Below are positions 1 through 8,486 of a stretch of DNA of 35,103 nucleotides, in pieces. Positions within the stretch are counted from its first letter, which is position 1, and each line of letters begins with the position of its first letter. Under the pieces are notes generated by a model. It ran no database searches, had not been told where the DNA came from, and saw only the letters and a program-made list of their open reading frames with translations. This stretch comes from Haliea sp. (lineage in GTDB: Bacteria > Pseudomonadota > Gammaproteobacteria > Pseudomonadales > Halieaceae), in assembly GCA_024642265.1 (NCBI GenBank), contig JAHEBL010000029.1:1-35103 (forward strand), in the 5' to 3' direction. A program made the position numbers and the translations under genes.

Positions 1-163
1 GCTCCAGTAGCGAGAGCACCTGTTGTCTGCTGTCTCCCAGATTGACCTGGCCCTTCACCTGGTCGTAGCTGGCGACGCTGCGGCCAATATCATTGGTGGT
101 GCAGGCGGACATGGCGGCCAGCGCAACGGCCAGAAAAAATCCCATCAATATCGGTTGTTGCAT
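1..163 (-). CDS. Small lipoprotein, N-terminal part only (cut by window edge)
   Basis: Reading leftwards from the ATG at 163, the frame is open to the window edge and begins MQQPILMGFFLAVALAAMSA followed by Cys21. This is a short lipoprotein signal peptide with a lipobox-like AMSAC, so the mature protein would start at Cys21 and be lipid-anchored. The mature part continues with polar residues and then VNLGDSRQQVLSLLE, which resembles the opening of a BamE/SmpA-like or DUF3192-like fold (a glycine turn followed by a helix with a QV pair). A GGGAG motif lies about 5 bases before the ATG. The protein continues beyond the window, so function cannot be set; the lipoprotein call is firm, the BamE-like resemblance is only suggestive. 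Confidence 0.6.
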   Translation of the reverse strand, partial: MQQPILMGFFLAVALAAMSACTTNDIGRSVASYDQVKGQVNLGDSRQQVLSLLE

Positions 164-321
164 ACTAATCTCCCGGGGTGTGGGCCATTAGCGTTGGCCG
201 GGTTCGATCGAATAATTGTCTGTTTCCCTGCCAGCCTGGCGAATTCTGGCATGGCACAAAACTGTAGTCCAAATGCACCGCCCCGCCATGTTGCGTGGCA
301 AGTTCGCCACGCCGGTCAGCG

Positions 322-1335
322 TCAGCCGGGCACTGTCACCTTGGATTGCGCCCCGGCCACTTCGCGCACCAGTCTGGGTACCAGGTAGCCGGGAAGTGTC
401 GCGCGGATAGCGGCGTGCAATTCACGCGCCCGCGCCTCGGGCACGTCAAAGTGAGCGGCGCCCTGCACCCTGTCCAGCAGGTGCAGGTAGTAGGGCAGCA
501 CACCCGCGGAAAAAAGCCGCTCGCTCAGGTTCGACAGCGCCTGAATATTGTCGTTGACGCCAGCCAGCAGGACTGACTGGTTCAGCAGTGTAATACCGCT
601 GCGGTTCATGAGAGCAAGTGCGGCGTCTACGGATGTATCCATCTCACTGGCGTGATTGCTGTGAATCACTGTAACAGTCTGCAGGTTTTGCCTGGTGATT
701 GCCTCGATCAGGCCAGTGGTAACCCGGTCGGGTATGACTACAGGCAGGCGTGTGTGTATGCGCAGGCGGCGGACATGTCCTATCCCGGCTATTTGTGTCA
801 CCAGTTCATCGAGGTAATCGTCGCTCGCCAGCAGGGGGTCGCCGCCGCTGAGAATGACCTCGCTTATCTGGGCATCCCGGCGTATGTATCCCAGCGCCTC
901 GCGCCATTCGCGCCGGCTGTTGCGGTTGTCCGTGTACGGGAAGTGTCGGCGGAAACAATAGCGGCAATTTACCGCACAGCCGCCGCTGAGGATCAACAAA
1001 ACCCGCCCGTGATACTTGTGAATAATGCCCCTGACGGGGTTTGCTGTACCGATCTCGCCCAGCGGGTCGCTACTGAATCCGGCGGTTTCTGTCAGCTCCT
1101 CTCCCCGGGCGAGAACCTGCAACAGGAGGGGGTCGTGGGGATCCCCGGCGCGCATTCTGCGAGCAAAGGCCAGTGGTACTTTCAGGCCGAAGTCGGCACA
1201 GGCAGCCGCGCTGTAGCCAACGTCCTCCGGCTGCAATCCCAGCATTGCCAGCAATTGCTCGGCCGTGCTGATGGCATCGCGCAATTGGCTCTGCCAGTCG
1301 TCCCTCGGCAGCAGGGGCAGTATTTCGGGGGTCAC
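322..1335 (-). CDS. epmB: EF-P (R)-beta-lysine pathway 2,3-aminomutase EpmB
   Basis: A 337-residue radical SAM/PLP protein of the lysine 2,3-aminomutase family. The EpmB subgroup converts (S)-alpha-lysine to (R)-beta-lysine, which EpmA attaches to elongation factor P to relieve ribosome stalling at proline runs. The iron-sulfur motif is CAVNCRYC with Cys120, Cys124 and Cys127, followed by FRRHFPY, which is characteristic of EpmB. The PLP lysine is probably Lys332 in the C-terminal AQSKVTVPG, equivalent to the short SKTP-like tail of EpmB and unlike the longer clostridial aminomutases. The start is GTG at 1335; MTPEILPLLPRDDWQSQL aligns with the usual N-terminus, although the ribosome site is weak. 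In many gammaproteobacteria efp lies divergently next door; here it does not, and a PuuB-like gene lies upstream instead. Confidence 0.9.
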   Translation of the reverse strand: MTPEILPLLPRDDWQSQLRDAISTAEQLLAMLGLQPEDVGYSAAACADFGLKVPLAFARRMRAGDPHDPLLLQVLARGEELTETAGFSSDPLGEIGTANPVRGIIHKYHGRVLLILSGGCAVNCRYCFRRHFPYTDNRNSRREWREALGYIRRDAQISEVILSGGDPLLASDDYLDELVTQIAGIGHVRRLRIHTRLPVVIPDRVTTGLIEAITRQNLQTVTVIHSNHASEMDTSVDAALALMNRSGITLLNQSVLLAGVNDNIQALSNLSERLFSAGVLPYYLHLLDRVQGAAHFDVPEARARELHAAIRATLPGYLVPRLVREVAGAQSKVTVPG

Positions 1336-1450
1336 GGCTTAAGGTCCAGTGGTTGGTTAATAGTGATCTCAAGACCAGATATTCTAACAATGAATGGCGC
1401 CACTGTATCAGTGAAGGAGAGGGTGGTGCGCGGCCCCGGTTTTCCCGGTA

Positions 1451-2734
1451 TCAGCCGATCCTGTCTCGCAGGCTGTAAAACAGCATGCCGGCAACCAGGC
1501 CGGGCCAGCGCAACATGGTGCCGCCGGGGAATTGGCTGGTCGGGACCCTGGCCATGACGTCGAAGCGCTCTGCAGTTCCGCTGATCACCTCTGCCAGCAA
1601 CTTGCCTGCCAGGGTAGCGGTGGGGACTCCGTGTCCGGAATAGCCGTGGGCGTAAAACGCATTGGCCGACAGGCGGCCGAAATCGGGCATCCGTTTCAGG
1701 GTGATGGCGAGGGTTCCTCCCCAGCCGTAGTCGATACGGGTATCGGCCAGTTCGGGGTATATGCGCAGCACATATTTGCGGACAAAGCTCTTTATGTCGG
1801 CGGGAAAGCGACTGGAATAGGATTCTCCGCCACCAAATAGCAGACGATTGTCCGCAGAAAGTTTCCAGTAGTTGATTACGAAGCGGCTGTCTGACATCGA
1901 AGTGTCATCGCGGATGAGGCGGCGCGCCAGCTCCTCCGACAGTGGTTCTGTGGCCAGCATATAGTTATTGATGGGCATGATGCGGCCGGCGGCGCGGGGC
2001 TCCAGCTTTTCGAGGTAACCATTGCAGGCGACTACCAGATATTTCGCGCGCACCTCGCCGCGGTCGGTCTTGACCGAGACCTGGGAGCCTTCGTGGTAGG
2101 ACAGCACCCGGCTGCCCTCGTGAATGCTCGCACCCAGGGCCAGCGCGGCGCGGGCAAGTCCGAGGGCATAGTTCAACGGGTGCAGGTGACGACAGCCGGT
2201 ATTCAGCGTGGCTCCACCAAAGCCGCGGGCGGATGTCATATCAGCCAGTTCACTGGCATCCACATAGCGAATCTGCTGGTAGTTATAAACTTTCTGCAAG
2301 TGCTCCACTTCAGCCGGCAGGCTGGCGATGTCGCCCGCCTTGGAGGCCACGTGGAGATTGCCCCGCTTCAGTTCGCAATCGATATCGTACTCTTCGATGA
2401 GTTCGCAAACCGTATCGACGGCTTCCAGCCCCAGCTGCCACAGCGCCCTGGCGTGCTCGAGTCCAAGCCGGGATTCCAGTTGCTCCTGGTCGACCCGCTG
2501 ACCGGTACCGACATGCCCGCCGTTGCGACCGGAGGCGCCCCAGCCTACCCGGTTTGCCTCCAGAACCGTGACACTGTAACCGAGCTGGCGCAGGTGAATG
2601 GCGGCGGACAGACCTGTATAGCCGGCGCCGATAACACAGACATCAGTGTTGGTGGTGCCCTGCAGCGGGGGCAGGTCCAGTTTCAGGTTCGCTGTGGCGG
2701 CGTACCAGGAATCGACATGGGGTTGATTTTGCAT
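1451..2734 (-). CDS. FAD-dependent amine oxidase, gamma-glutamylputrescine oxidase-like (PuuB family)
   Basis: A 427-residue DAO-family flavoprotein. The N-terminal Rossmann motif VIGAGYTGLSAAIHL (residues 34-48) with Glu59 binds FAD, and GWGASGRNGGHVG (residues 64-76) is the flavin-contacting segment typical of PuuB/OrdL-type oxidases. The C-terminal YGWGGTLAITLKRMPDFG and YAHGYSGHGVPTATLAGKL segments complete the FAD site. PuuB oxidises gamma-glutamylputrescine to the aldehyde with H2O2 release. The gene is divergent from a PuuA-like glutamine synthetase (125 bp between starts), which supports a polyamine or other amine substrate. There is no obvious Shine-Dalgarno, and a TATAGT box at 2741-2746 would put transcription start at the ATG. 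The exact amine is inferred from context, and other OrdL-like substrates are possible. Confidence 0.78.
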   Translation of the reverse strand: MQNQPHVDSWYAATANLKLDLPPLQGTTNTDVCVIGAGYTGLSAAIHLRQLGYSVTVLEANRVGWGASGRNGGHVGTGQRVDQEQLESRLGLEHARALWQLGLEAVDTVCELIEEYDIDCELKRGNLHVASKAGDIASLPAEVEHLQKVYNYQQIRYVDASELADMTSARGFGGATLNTGCRHLHPLNYALGLARAALALGASIHEGSRVLSYHEGSQVSVKTDRGEVRAKYLVVACNGYLEKLEPRAAGRIMPINNYMLATEPLSEELARRLIRDDTSMSDSRFVINYWKLSADNRLLFGGGESYSSRFPADIKSFVRKYVLRIYPELADTRIDYGWGGTLAITLKRMPDFGRLSANAFYAHGYSGHGVPTATLAGKLLAEVISGTAERFDVMARVPTSQFPGGTMLRWPGLVAGMLFYSLRDRIG

Positions 2735-2740
2735 GACGCA

Positions 2741-2746
2741 ACTATA
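2741..2746 (-). promoter_or_regulatory. Candidate -10 box for the PuuB-like gene (leaderless transcript?)
   Basis: On the minus strand TATAGT ends 6 bases before the ATG at 2734, a spacing that would place the first transcribed base on or beside the start codon. No convincing -35 box is seen and no Shine-Dalgarno precedes the ATG. The call rests on one hexamer and its spacing, so it is weak. Confidence 0.3.
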
Positions 2747-2859
2747 CCGGTTTGTGCCTTACCCGAGGCATAACACGTTAGGGGTAGGCTTGCGGAAAAG
2801 CCTTGAAGAGCGCTTTCCAGAGCTGCGATACTGGGGACTTTCGGCTATCAGAGGAATCT

Positions 2860-4209
2860 ATGGACCCCGAAACAAAGGCCATCAAGGACTGGCTGAAAAA
2901 ACACAGGATTTCCGAGGTCGAAGTGCTCGTACCGGATATGACCGGCAGCGCACGCGGCAAGTTTATTCCCGCTCACCAGTTTCTCGGCAGAGGCAATCCC
3001 CGTCTCCCCGAAAGTATCATGATCCAGAGCGTCACCGGTGAATACTCGGACAACCACTGGGATTTTGTTGAGCCCACTGACGCGGATATGATTCTCAGGC
3101 CCGACGCCAGCACCATGCGTGTTGTGCCATGGGCGCGCGAACCCACCGCGCAGATCATTCACGACTGTTTTACCATGGACGGGCAACCCCATCCCCTGGC
3201 GACCCGCAATATCCTGCGCAAGGTTCTCAATCTTTACGAAGCAGAGGGTCTGCGGCCTGTGGTGGCGCCGGAGGTGGAATTCTACCTCGTCAGCAAAAAC
3301 CTCGACCCCGACTACGTGCTTACGCCACCCGCGGGCCGCTCGGGCCGCAACGAGTCCTCGCGCCTGTCCTACAGTATCGATGCCGTCGCGGAGTTCGAGG
3401 ATTTCGTGGAAGACATGTACGTGTTCGCCACCGCCCAGGAGCTGCAGGTGGATACGCTGATCCATGAGAACGGCGCCGCCCAGATGGAAATCAACTTCCT
3501 GCACGGCGATGCGATGAGTCTCGCGGACCAGGTGTTCACCTTCAAGCGAACGGTGCGGGAAACCGCCTACAAGCACGGCATGTACGCCACCTTCATGGCC
3601 AAGCCCATGAAGTCGGAACCCGGCAGTGCCATGCATATTCACCAGAGTGTGGTGGATGCCGCCACGGGCAAGACGATCTTTGCCGATCGCAAGGGCCGTC
3701 ACACGGATGTCTTCCTGAGCTATATCGCCGGCTTGCAGCGCTATACCCCGGAGCTGATCAGCCTGTATGCGCCCAACGTCAATTCCTACCGACGCCTCGC
3801 CCCGGATATTGCCGCCCCCATCAACCTGAACTGGGGTGTCGACAACCGTACCACAGCCTTCAGGGTGCCCCAGGGCGATGCGGACAATACCCGGGTGGAG
3901 AACCGTTTCCCGGGCGCCGATGTGAATCCCTACCTGGCATTCGCCGCCACTCTTGCCAGTGGGTACCTGGGGATGAAGGGTAAACTCCGCCCCAGCGAGC
4001 CTCACCAGGGCACCGCCAACGAGGAAGAGGTGGAAGTGGCGCGAACGCTGGAGGAGGGTCTGCGCCACCTGCAGGACTCGCCGGAAGTGCAGGAAGTGTT
4101 CGGGGATTTGTTCTTGCGGGCCTACGCCGCTGTTAAGCTCGACGAGTTCGAGGAGTTCAACCAGGTAATCAGTTCCTGGGAAAGAGAGCACCTGTTGCTG
4201 CAGGTATGA
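2860..4209 (+). CDS. Glutamine synthetase family ligase, gamma-glutamylputrescine synthetase-like (PuuA)
   Basis: A 449-residue type I glutamine synthetase fold. The N-terminal beta-grasp domain carries VLVPDMTGSARGKFIP (residues 22-37). The catalytic domain has metal-binding glutamates in VVAPEVEFYLV (Glu138, Glu140) and NGAAQMEINF, the ATP/metal histidine in GSAMHIHQSV, the substrate loop NVNSYRRL, the arginine motif NRTTAFRVP and ENRFPGADVNPYLA. There is no adenylylation-type tail. PuuA-type enzymes ligate glutamate to putrescine or other amines using ATP, giving the substrate for PuuB. I chose the ATG at 2860 because GAGGAA lies 3 bases upstream and DPETKAIKDWL matches the family start; an upstream in-frame ATG at 2803 would add 19 unlikely residues. 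It is followed after 14 bases by a membrane protein gene. The amine specificity is inferred. Confidence 0.82.
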   Translation: MDPETKAIKDWLKKHRISEVEVLVPDMTGSARGKFIPAHQFLGRGNPRLPESIMIQSVTGEYSDNHWDFVEPTDADMILRPDASTMRVVPWAREPTAQIIHDCFTMDGQPHPLATRNILRKVLNLYEAEGLRPVVAPEVEFYLVSKNLDPDYVLTPPAGRSGRNESSRLSYSIDAVAEFEDFVEDMYVFATAQELQVDTLIHENGAAQMEINFLHGDAMSLADQVFTFKRTVRETAYKHGMYATFMAKPMKSEPGSAMHIHQSVVDAATGKTIFADRKGRHTDVFLSYIAGLQRYTPELISLYAPNVNSYRRLAPDIAAPINLNWGVDNRTTAFRVPQGDADNTRVENRFPGADVNPYLAFAATLASGYLGMKGKLRPSEPHQGTANEEEVEVARTLEEGLRHLQDSPEVQEVFGDLFLRAYAAVKLDEFEEFNQVISSWEREHLLLQV

Positions 4210-4223
4210 GGTAGCCTTTCCAG

Positions 4224-5072
4224 ATGGTGCAGAGCAGCAGCTATTTCGGCAACACAGCCCGGTTCCGTCTGTTCAAGTTCGCGAAGTACCTTGTTTACGT
4301 CCTGCTGAGTTTCAATATTTACCTGTTCCTGCAGGAGGAACTGCTCGCTCTGTCTTTTACCTTTGCGGACGGTATCGAGCCGGGCCAGATAATCCAGGCG
4401 TTCTCCGCCACCATCGATACCGCTGCCTGGGTCATCCTGTTGCTGATGTTCGAGCTGGAAACCGCGGCGCTCGATGACCGCAAGATACATGGACTGGTCA
4501 AGTGGGGCCTCCACGGTCTGCGGGGGATCTGCTATATCGCCCTGCTTTACGCTTTTACCGGGTATTACCAGGAGCTGGTCGCACTGTACCAGCTTGTTCC
4601 ATTGTCAGTGCCCGACGCCTGCTCCCTTGTGGGCGGCGATTATTCCCTGCTGGTCGACCTCGACGAGTACGTGTCGCTCGATGCCGCCAACTGCGCCGCC
4701 CTTGGCGAGCAGGTTTACACAGTGGCGGGTTTCGATATCCTGGCGGACGGAGAGACCCTGCGCTCGGCCCAGATCCTGGCCTGGGTCGATGTGATCAATG
4801 CGGCAGACTGGATCCTGGTGGTCGTTGTGCTGGAGGTGGAGGTCCGCCTGCAGTTGCGCGGCGACCTGTCGGAGCAGGTAATGGGCGCCACCAAGCTTAT
4901 CAAGCTTATCCTCTACGCCGTTTTATTCCTCTGTGCCGGCTACTGGGGTTACGCAGGGGATTTCCTCGATTTCTGGGACGCCTCCCTGTGGCTGTTTGCC
5001 TTTATCTTCATTGAACTCAATGTGTTTGAGTGGCAATACGAAACCGATCATGAAGTACCGGTCGGCGCCTGA
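4224..5072 (+). CDS. Unrecognised six-helix membrane protein with a repeated intramembrane acidic motif
   Basis: A 282-residue protein that I do not recognise. Hydrophobic segments lie at about residues 19-37, 67-83, 95-120, 190-207, 225-243 and 254-270. An acidic extramembrane region at about 121-185 holds two cysteines (Cys133, Cys157) that could form a disulfide. The pattern Trp-x7-Glu-x-Glu/Asn occurs in three helices: W69/E77/E79, W196/E204/E206 and W256/E264/N266. The first two copies are followed by similar basic loops and helices (GLVKWGLHGLRG and MGATKLIKLILY), which suggests an internal duplication. The gene starts 14 bases after the PuuA-like stop and overlaps the mtnA start by 23 bases, so it is probably cotranscribed with both. 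A transport or sensing role is possible but is not shown by the sequence. Confidence 0.75.
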   Translation: MVQSSSYFGNTARFRLFKFAKYLVYVLLSFNIYLFLQEELLALSFTFADGIEPGQIIQAFSATIDTAAWVILLLMFELETAALDDRKIHGLVKWGLHGLRGICYIALLYAFTGYYQELVALYQLVPLSVPDACSLVGGDYSLLVDLDEYVSLDAANCAALGEQVYTVAGFDILADGETLRSAQILAWVDVINAADWILVVVVLEVEVRLQLRGDLSEQVMGATKLIKLILYAVLFLCAGYWGYAGDFLDFWDASLWLFAFIFIELNVFEWQYETDHEVPVGA

Positions 5073-6177
5073 GGCACCGGCTTTCTTGTCCCCCATCGCC
5101 AAACTCTGCAGCCTGCGCTGGAATGCCGCTTCCGGAGTTGTGGAGGTCATCGACCAGACCCGGCTGCCCCACACCCTGCGCTGGTGTGAACTGCAGGATC
5201 TTGATTCCTACTGTCACGCTATCAGTACCATGCAGGTGCGCGGTGCCCCGCTGATAGGGATTACGGCGGCTTTCGGCCTGGCCCAGGCGCTGTCCATGGA
5301 TCCCTCGACTGAGCACCTGCAGGCGGCCAGTGCTCGCCTGCTCGCCACCCGGCCCACCGCGGTCAACCTGCGCTGGGCGCTTGAGTCCGTGGCGGCGGCG
5401 GTGAGGGAGCTTGACCCCGCCGACCGGGGGGAGGTGGCCCTGGCAACAGCCCAGCAGCTGCGGGCCCGGGACATCGCCAGCTGTTCGCGTATCGGTGATC
5501 ACGGACTGGCGTTGTTGCAGGCGCTGGAATGCGCGGGGCCACTGAACATCATGACCCACTGCAATGCCGGCTGGCTGGCCACGGTGGAGTGGGGTACGGC
5601 GCTGGCGCCAGTTTACAAGGCACACGCTGCGGGTATCCCTGTGCATGTATGGGTTTCGGAGACCCGTCCCCGCAACCAGGGTATGAACCTTACCGCCTGG
5701 GAGCTGCAGCGGGCGGGGGTGCCCTGCACCGTGGTGGCGGACAACAGTTGCGGTCAGCTGATGCGCCGCGGCGCCGTGGACTGTGTCCTGGTAGGGAGCG
5801 ACCGGACCGCTGCCAACGGGGATGTATGCAACAAGATCGGGACCTACCTCAAGGCGCTGGCCGCGCGCGCGAATGACATCCCTTTCTATGTGGCCTTGCC
5901 CGAGTCCACTATCGACTGGCACTGCGCCAGCGGTGATGATATCCCGATCGAGGAGCGCGACCAGGCGGAAGTGCTGACCGTCACCGGGCTGGACCACGCA
6001 GGCCGGCCGCAGGCCCTGGCGCTTGCCGCAGGCGATACCCTTGCTCACAACCCGGCCTTTGACGTCACCCCGGCAGAACTGGTCACTGCCCTGGTGACCG
6101 AGCACGGCAGTTTCGAGGCCAGTGCAGCCGGCCTCGGGCGCCTGCGCGCTCAGATTTTTTCGTCGAGCCCGACGTGA
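5050..6177 (+). CDS. mtnA: S-methyl-5-thioribose-1-phosphate isomerase
   Basis: A 375-residue member of the MtnA/eIF2B-alpha-like isomerase family. It converts methylthioribose-1-phosphate to methylthioribulose-1-phosphate in methionine salvage from methylthioadenosine, a by-product of polyamine synthesis. Diagnostic motifs run in order: MQVRGAPLIGITAAFGLA, the catalytic cysteine in THCNAGWLAT, HVWVSETRPRNQG, and the catalytic aspartate in LVGSDRTAANGDVCNKIGTY, then PFYVALPEST. The ATG at 5050 was chosen because MKYRSAPEAPAFLSPIAKL leads into the conserved LRW motif; it overlaps the upstream membrane-protein gene by 23 bases. The 3' end overlaps the convergent zinc-ribbon gene by 28 bases. 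No other mtn gene is in the window. The functional call is strong; eIF2B-like ribose-1,5-bisphosphate isomerase is a less likely alternative. Confidence 0.92.
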   Translation: MKYRSAPEAPAFLSPIAKLCSLRWNAASGVVEVIDQTRLPHTLRWCELQDLDSYCHAISTMQVRGAPLIGITAAFGLAQALSMDPSTEHLQAASARLLATRPTAVNLRWALESVAAAVRELDPADRGEVALATAQQLRARDIASCSRIGDHGLALLQALECAGPLNIMTHCNAGWLATVEWGTALAPVYKAHAAGIPVHVWVSETRPRNQGMNLTAWELQRAGVPCTVVADNSCGQLMRRGAVDCVLVGSDRTAANGDVCNKIGTYLKALAARANDIPFYVALPESTIDWHCASGDDIPIEERDQAEVLTVTGLDHAGRPQALALAAGDTLAHNPAFDVTPAELVTALVTEHGSFEASAAGLGRLRAQIFSSSPT

Positions 6178-6356
6178 TCGATGCGGGGGTATTCCCGCCA
6201 CTGGAATGTCTGCTGGTGGTTGCAGATCAGGCAGCGGTGTTCAATATCGCCGGTGGCGGCGTCCATTTCACCGGAGCGTGACATCATGCCCTGGCCACAG
6301 GCATCGCAAACATAATTCACTTCCACCGGCCGCACCTCTCGTTTGACTTCTGGCAT
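6150..6356 (-). CDS. Small zinc-ribbon protein
   Basis: A 68-residue protein starting MPEVKREVRPVEVNYVCDAC. Two CxxC knuckles, CDAC and CLIC, are separated by about 22 residues and form a one-domain zinc ribbon; the second is followed by NHQQTFQWREYPRID, an aromatic-rich tail seen in a widespread family of tiny zinc-ribbon proteins of unknown role. The gene lies 30 bases downstream of the radical SAM gene on the same strand, so the two are probably cotranscribed. The 3' end overlaps that of mtnA by 28 bases, tail to tail. A role in binding nucleic acid or another protein is possible but not shown. The family call is fairly confident because both knuckles are intact. Confidence 0.7.
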   Translation of the reverse strand: MPEVKREVRPVEVNYVCDACGQGMMSRSGEMDAATGDIEHRCLICNHQQTFQWREYPRIDHVGLDEKI

Positions 6357-6386
6357 GGTCGCACATCTCTGTGGTTGTCGAGCGCT

Positions 6387-8288
6387 TCATGCTATCGCGA
6401 CCACCGCGAGTTCTGAAGGCTTTTCGTGGCTCTGGCCGTCGCCCACCGCGGTTACATTATGCTCGATGTTGCCGGCCAGCCAACTGCCGCCGTCTGCGCC
6501 TTGCAGGATGTCCCCCACACCCCCCGGGTGGCGAATCCGCAATCTGACCGCTGCGGCGGTGATTGCGGGCGGCAGCTCCATGGCAGACAGTGCGCGGAAA
6601 ACAGCCTCGGCGTCAAAATTGAACTCGGCCAGCAGGGTCTGTTCATCACCCTCACGCGGGCACAGCGCAGCGTCGAGCTGCAGCGCCTGCAGCGCAGCCC
6701 CGGGGTCGAGGCCATGGGCGCGGCAATGCTGCTCCAGGATATCCGCGAGCGTGCGGTACAGTGCATCGTGTCGGGCCAGTACCGCGAGGTAGATCGGGTC
6801 GCGCTGCTCGTATACGGTCATGCGGTCATGCAGAGCGATACCCGGCAGCGCCGGGGCCGCCAACCCGACCAGCGCGCGCAGCATCTCCCGCAGCAGCGGG
6901 GATACGGGCACCTCACCCCCCAGGGCCAGCAGGCGGGTGGTGAGGGGCATGATATGTCCGTGTACCAGCAGGATATGGGCCGTGATGAGGAAATACCCCT
7001 CCTCCCCTTCGTCCCGGCTGAAACTGTGGCAGCCCACCACGTATTCGCCCTTGGCCTTGCCATAACCGGCCACGGGAATCGCCTCTATCCGGTACTCGTC
7101 GCGACGCGCATGGAACTCCGTGCCCGGCAGCAGCGTGTAACCGAAGATATTGATGTTGGGGAAGGTCGCGAGCAGCCGGTCCAGGTTGCGCTCGAAATCG
7201 CCAAGGTTGTCGCCGGGCAGGCCCCAGATCAGCTCCGCTGCGATCGGCACTCCCTGCTCCGCCATGGACTTGGCGATCGGTTCGTACTCGTTTGACTCCA
7301 TGTTCTGGCGGTTGCTGAGCCGCAGCGCCTCGGGGGTCAGGGTCTGCAGGGCGAGCTGGTAGTGAGGCAAGAGACGATTGCGGTGCAGCAGCAGGGCAAT
7401 CTCCTGCACCTGTCGGCTGTGCTTTTTCGACCAGGAGGTGGCGAATGACAGTGGCAGACCGGTGCGATGCTTGAGCTCGACGATCAGGTCGGCCTTGGCG
7501 CGGTCCAGTTTGAGGGCGCCGAAATTTGAGTCTGCCAGCCAGATATTCTTTATTCCGGCGGCGATGATGGTCTCCCAGTCCTCGCGGACGCGCTCCAGCG
7601 GCCACTGGTACATTTTGCTGCCGATGGCACCGGTGCCCCATTCGCAAAACGCGCACTTGAAGGGGCAGCCGCGACTGGTCTCGTAGGCGATGGAATCGTA
7701 GCGCGCTTGTCCGGCCTGGTCCGTCAACTCCAGCACATCCAGGGGGGAGGGGAATTGCGCCAGATCCTGGCAGCGCTCCCGCGGTGTCGTGGTGACCACG
7801 GTGCCGTCAACCAGGAAAGCCAGTCCGTCGATTGCGGGCCAGCCCGTCCGATCCGGACAGTCGAGGAATTGCTGGAAGCTGACCTCGGCTTCGCCCATGA
7901 AAATCACATCGATGGGGTCAACCCCCAGGTAATCTCCGGCCTGTTGCACGTGCGGGCCCCCTGCCACGATCAGCAGGCCGGGAAGCAGCTGCCTGAGTTC
8001 GCTTGCCAGGGCGAGAAACTCGGCCGCGTTCCAGGTGTAGAAACTGAAGCCCACAACGGGACTCAGCCCGGCTTCCAGGGCCTGTCTGGCGCCCGCTAAC
8101 CCGGTCGCCTGCCAGTCTTCCAGCCAGTCGGCAATGTCCCGGCCGCACTGGAAATGCACCAGCTCAATCGCGGTGTCCGCGGCACTGGCGCCGTATTTGC
8201 GGAAATAGGCGGTGAGGGCGGCGGTGGTAGTGGGTGGCGCATTGAACTGCTCTGAGTCCATGCTGAGCAGCCAAACGGGACGTTGCAA
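6387..8288 (-). CDS. B12-binding radical SAM protein
   Basis: An N-terminal cobalamin-binding-type Rossmann domain (starting RPVWLLSMDSEQF, then VVGFSFYTWN, LIVAGGPHVQ and DVIFMGEAEVSF) is followed by a radical SAM core with the 4Fe-4S motif CPFKCAFCEWG. Downstream strand motifs are IWLADSNFG, YQLALQTLTPEALRLSNR and ELIWGLPGD, then a long C-terminal region of about 230 residues. Such B12 radical SAM enzymes methylate or rearrange unactivated carbons in cofactor, lipid or peptide pathways; the substrate is unknown here. A GTG at 8351 keeps the frame open, but I prefer TTG at 8288: GGAGG lies at 8297-8301, 8 bases upstream, and the protein then begins directly at the first domain strand (633 residues). 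It is followed by the zinc-ribbon gene. Confidence 0.8.
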   Translation of the reverse strand: MQRPVWLLSMDSEQFNAPPTTTAALTAYFRKYGASAADTAIELVHFQCGRDIADWLEDWQATGLAGARQALEAGLSPVVGFSFYTWNAAEFLALASELRQLLPGLLIVAGGPHVQQAGDYLGVDPIDVIFMGEAEVSFQQFLDCPDRTGWPAIDGLAFLVDGTVVTTTPRERCQDLAQFPSPLDVLELTDQAGQARYDSIAYETSRGCPFKCAFCEWGTGAIGSKMYQWPLERVREDWETIIAAGIKNIWLADSNFGALKLDRAKADLIVELKHRTGLPLSFATSWSKKHSRQVQEIALLLHRNRLLPHYQLALQTLTPEALRLSNRQNMESNEYEPIAKSMAEQGVPIAAELIWGLPGDNLGDFERNLDRLLATFPNINIFGYTLLPGTEFHARRDEYRIEAIPVAGYGKAKGEYVVGCHSFSRDEGEEGYFLITAHILLVHGHIMPLTTRLLALGGEVPVSPLLREMLRALVGLAAPALPGIALHDRMTVYEQRDPIYLAVLARHDALYRTLADILEQHCRAHGLDPGAALQALQLDAALCPREGDEQTLLAEFNFDAEAVFRALSAMELPPAITAAAVRLRIRHPGGVGDILQGADGGSWLAGNIEHNVTAVGDGQSHEKPSELAVVAIA

Positions 8289-8486
8289 GCGGTTGTCCTC
8301 CAAAACCTGTCGGGTATTGGAAATGTATAGGATTGCCGGCGTCTTGCCCACCTTCGCGGGCTGCGGCTGCGCTGTGAAAGGGAAGCGGTACTGCCTGCTG
8401 CACTGATGCTGTGTGGCCGTTTACCTGATGCAGGAGGGTGCGGGCGCCACACCGGGAGTGAGAAGGCGAGGGCGGCTGATCACCGA

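Noticed and set aside
2848-4191. Minus-strand frame of 447 codons opposite the glutamine synthetase
   Set aside because: Antisense shadow of a gene with all glutamine synthetase motifs; no ribosome site or family resemblance.
5017-6201. Minus-strand frame opposite mtnA
   Set aside because: Shadow of a confidently assigned gene, and it would clash with the zinc-ribbon gene at its start.
6150-6356. Zinc-ribbon gene as a RiPP precursor for the radical SAM enzyme
   Set aside because: Two intact CxxC knuckles and the aromatic tail match a widespread zinc-ribbon family; there is no leader/core pattern or protease site.
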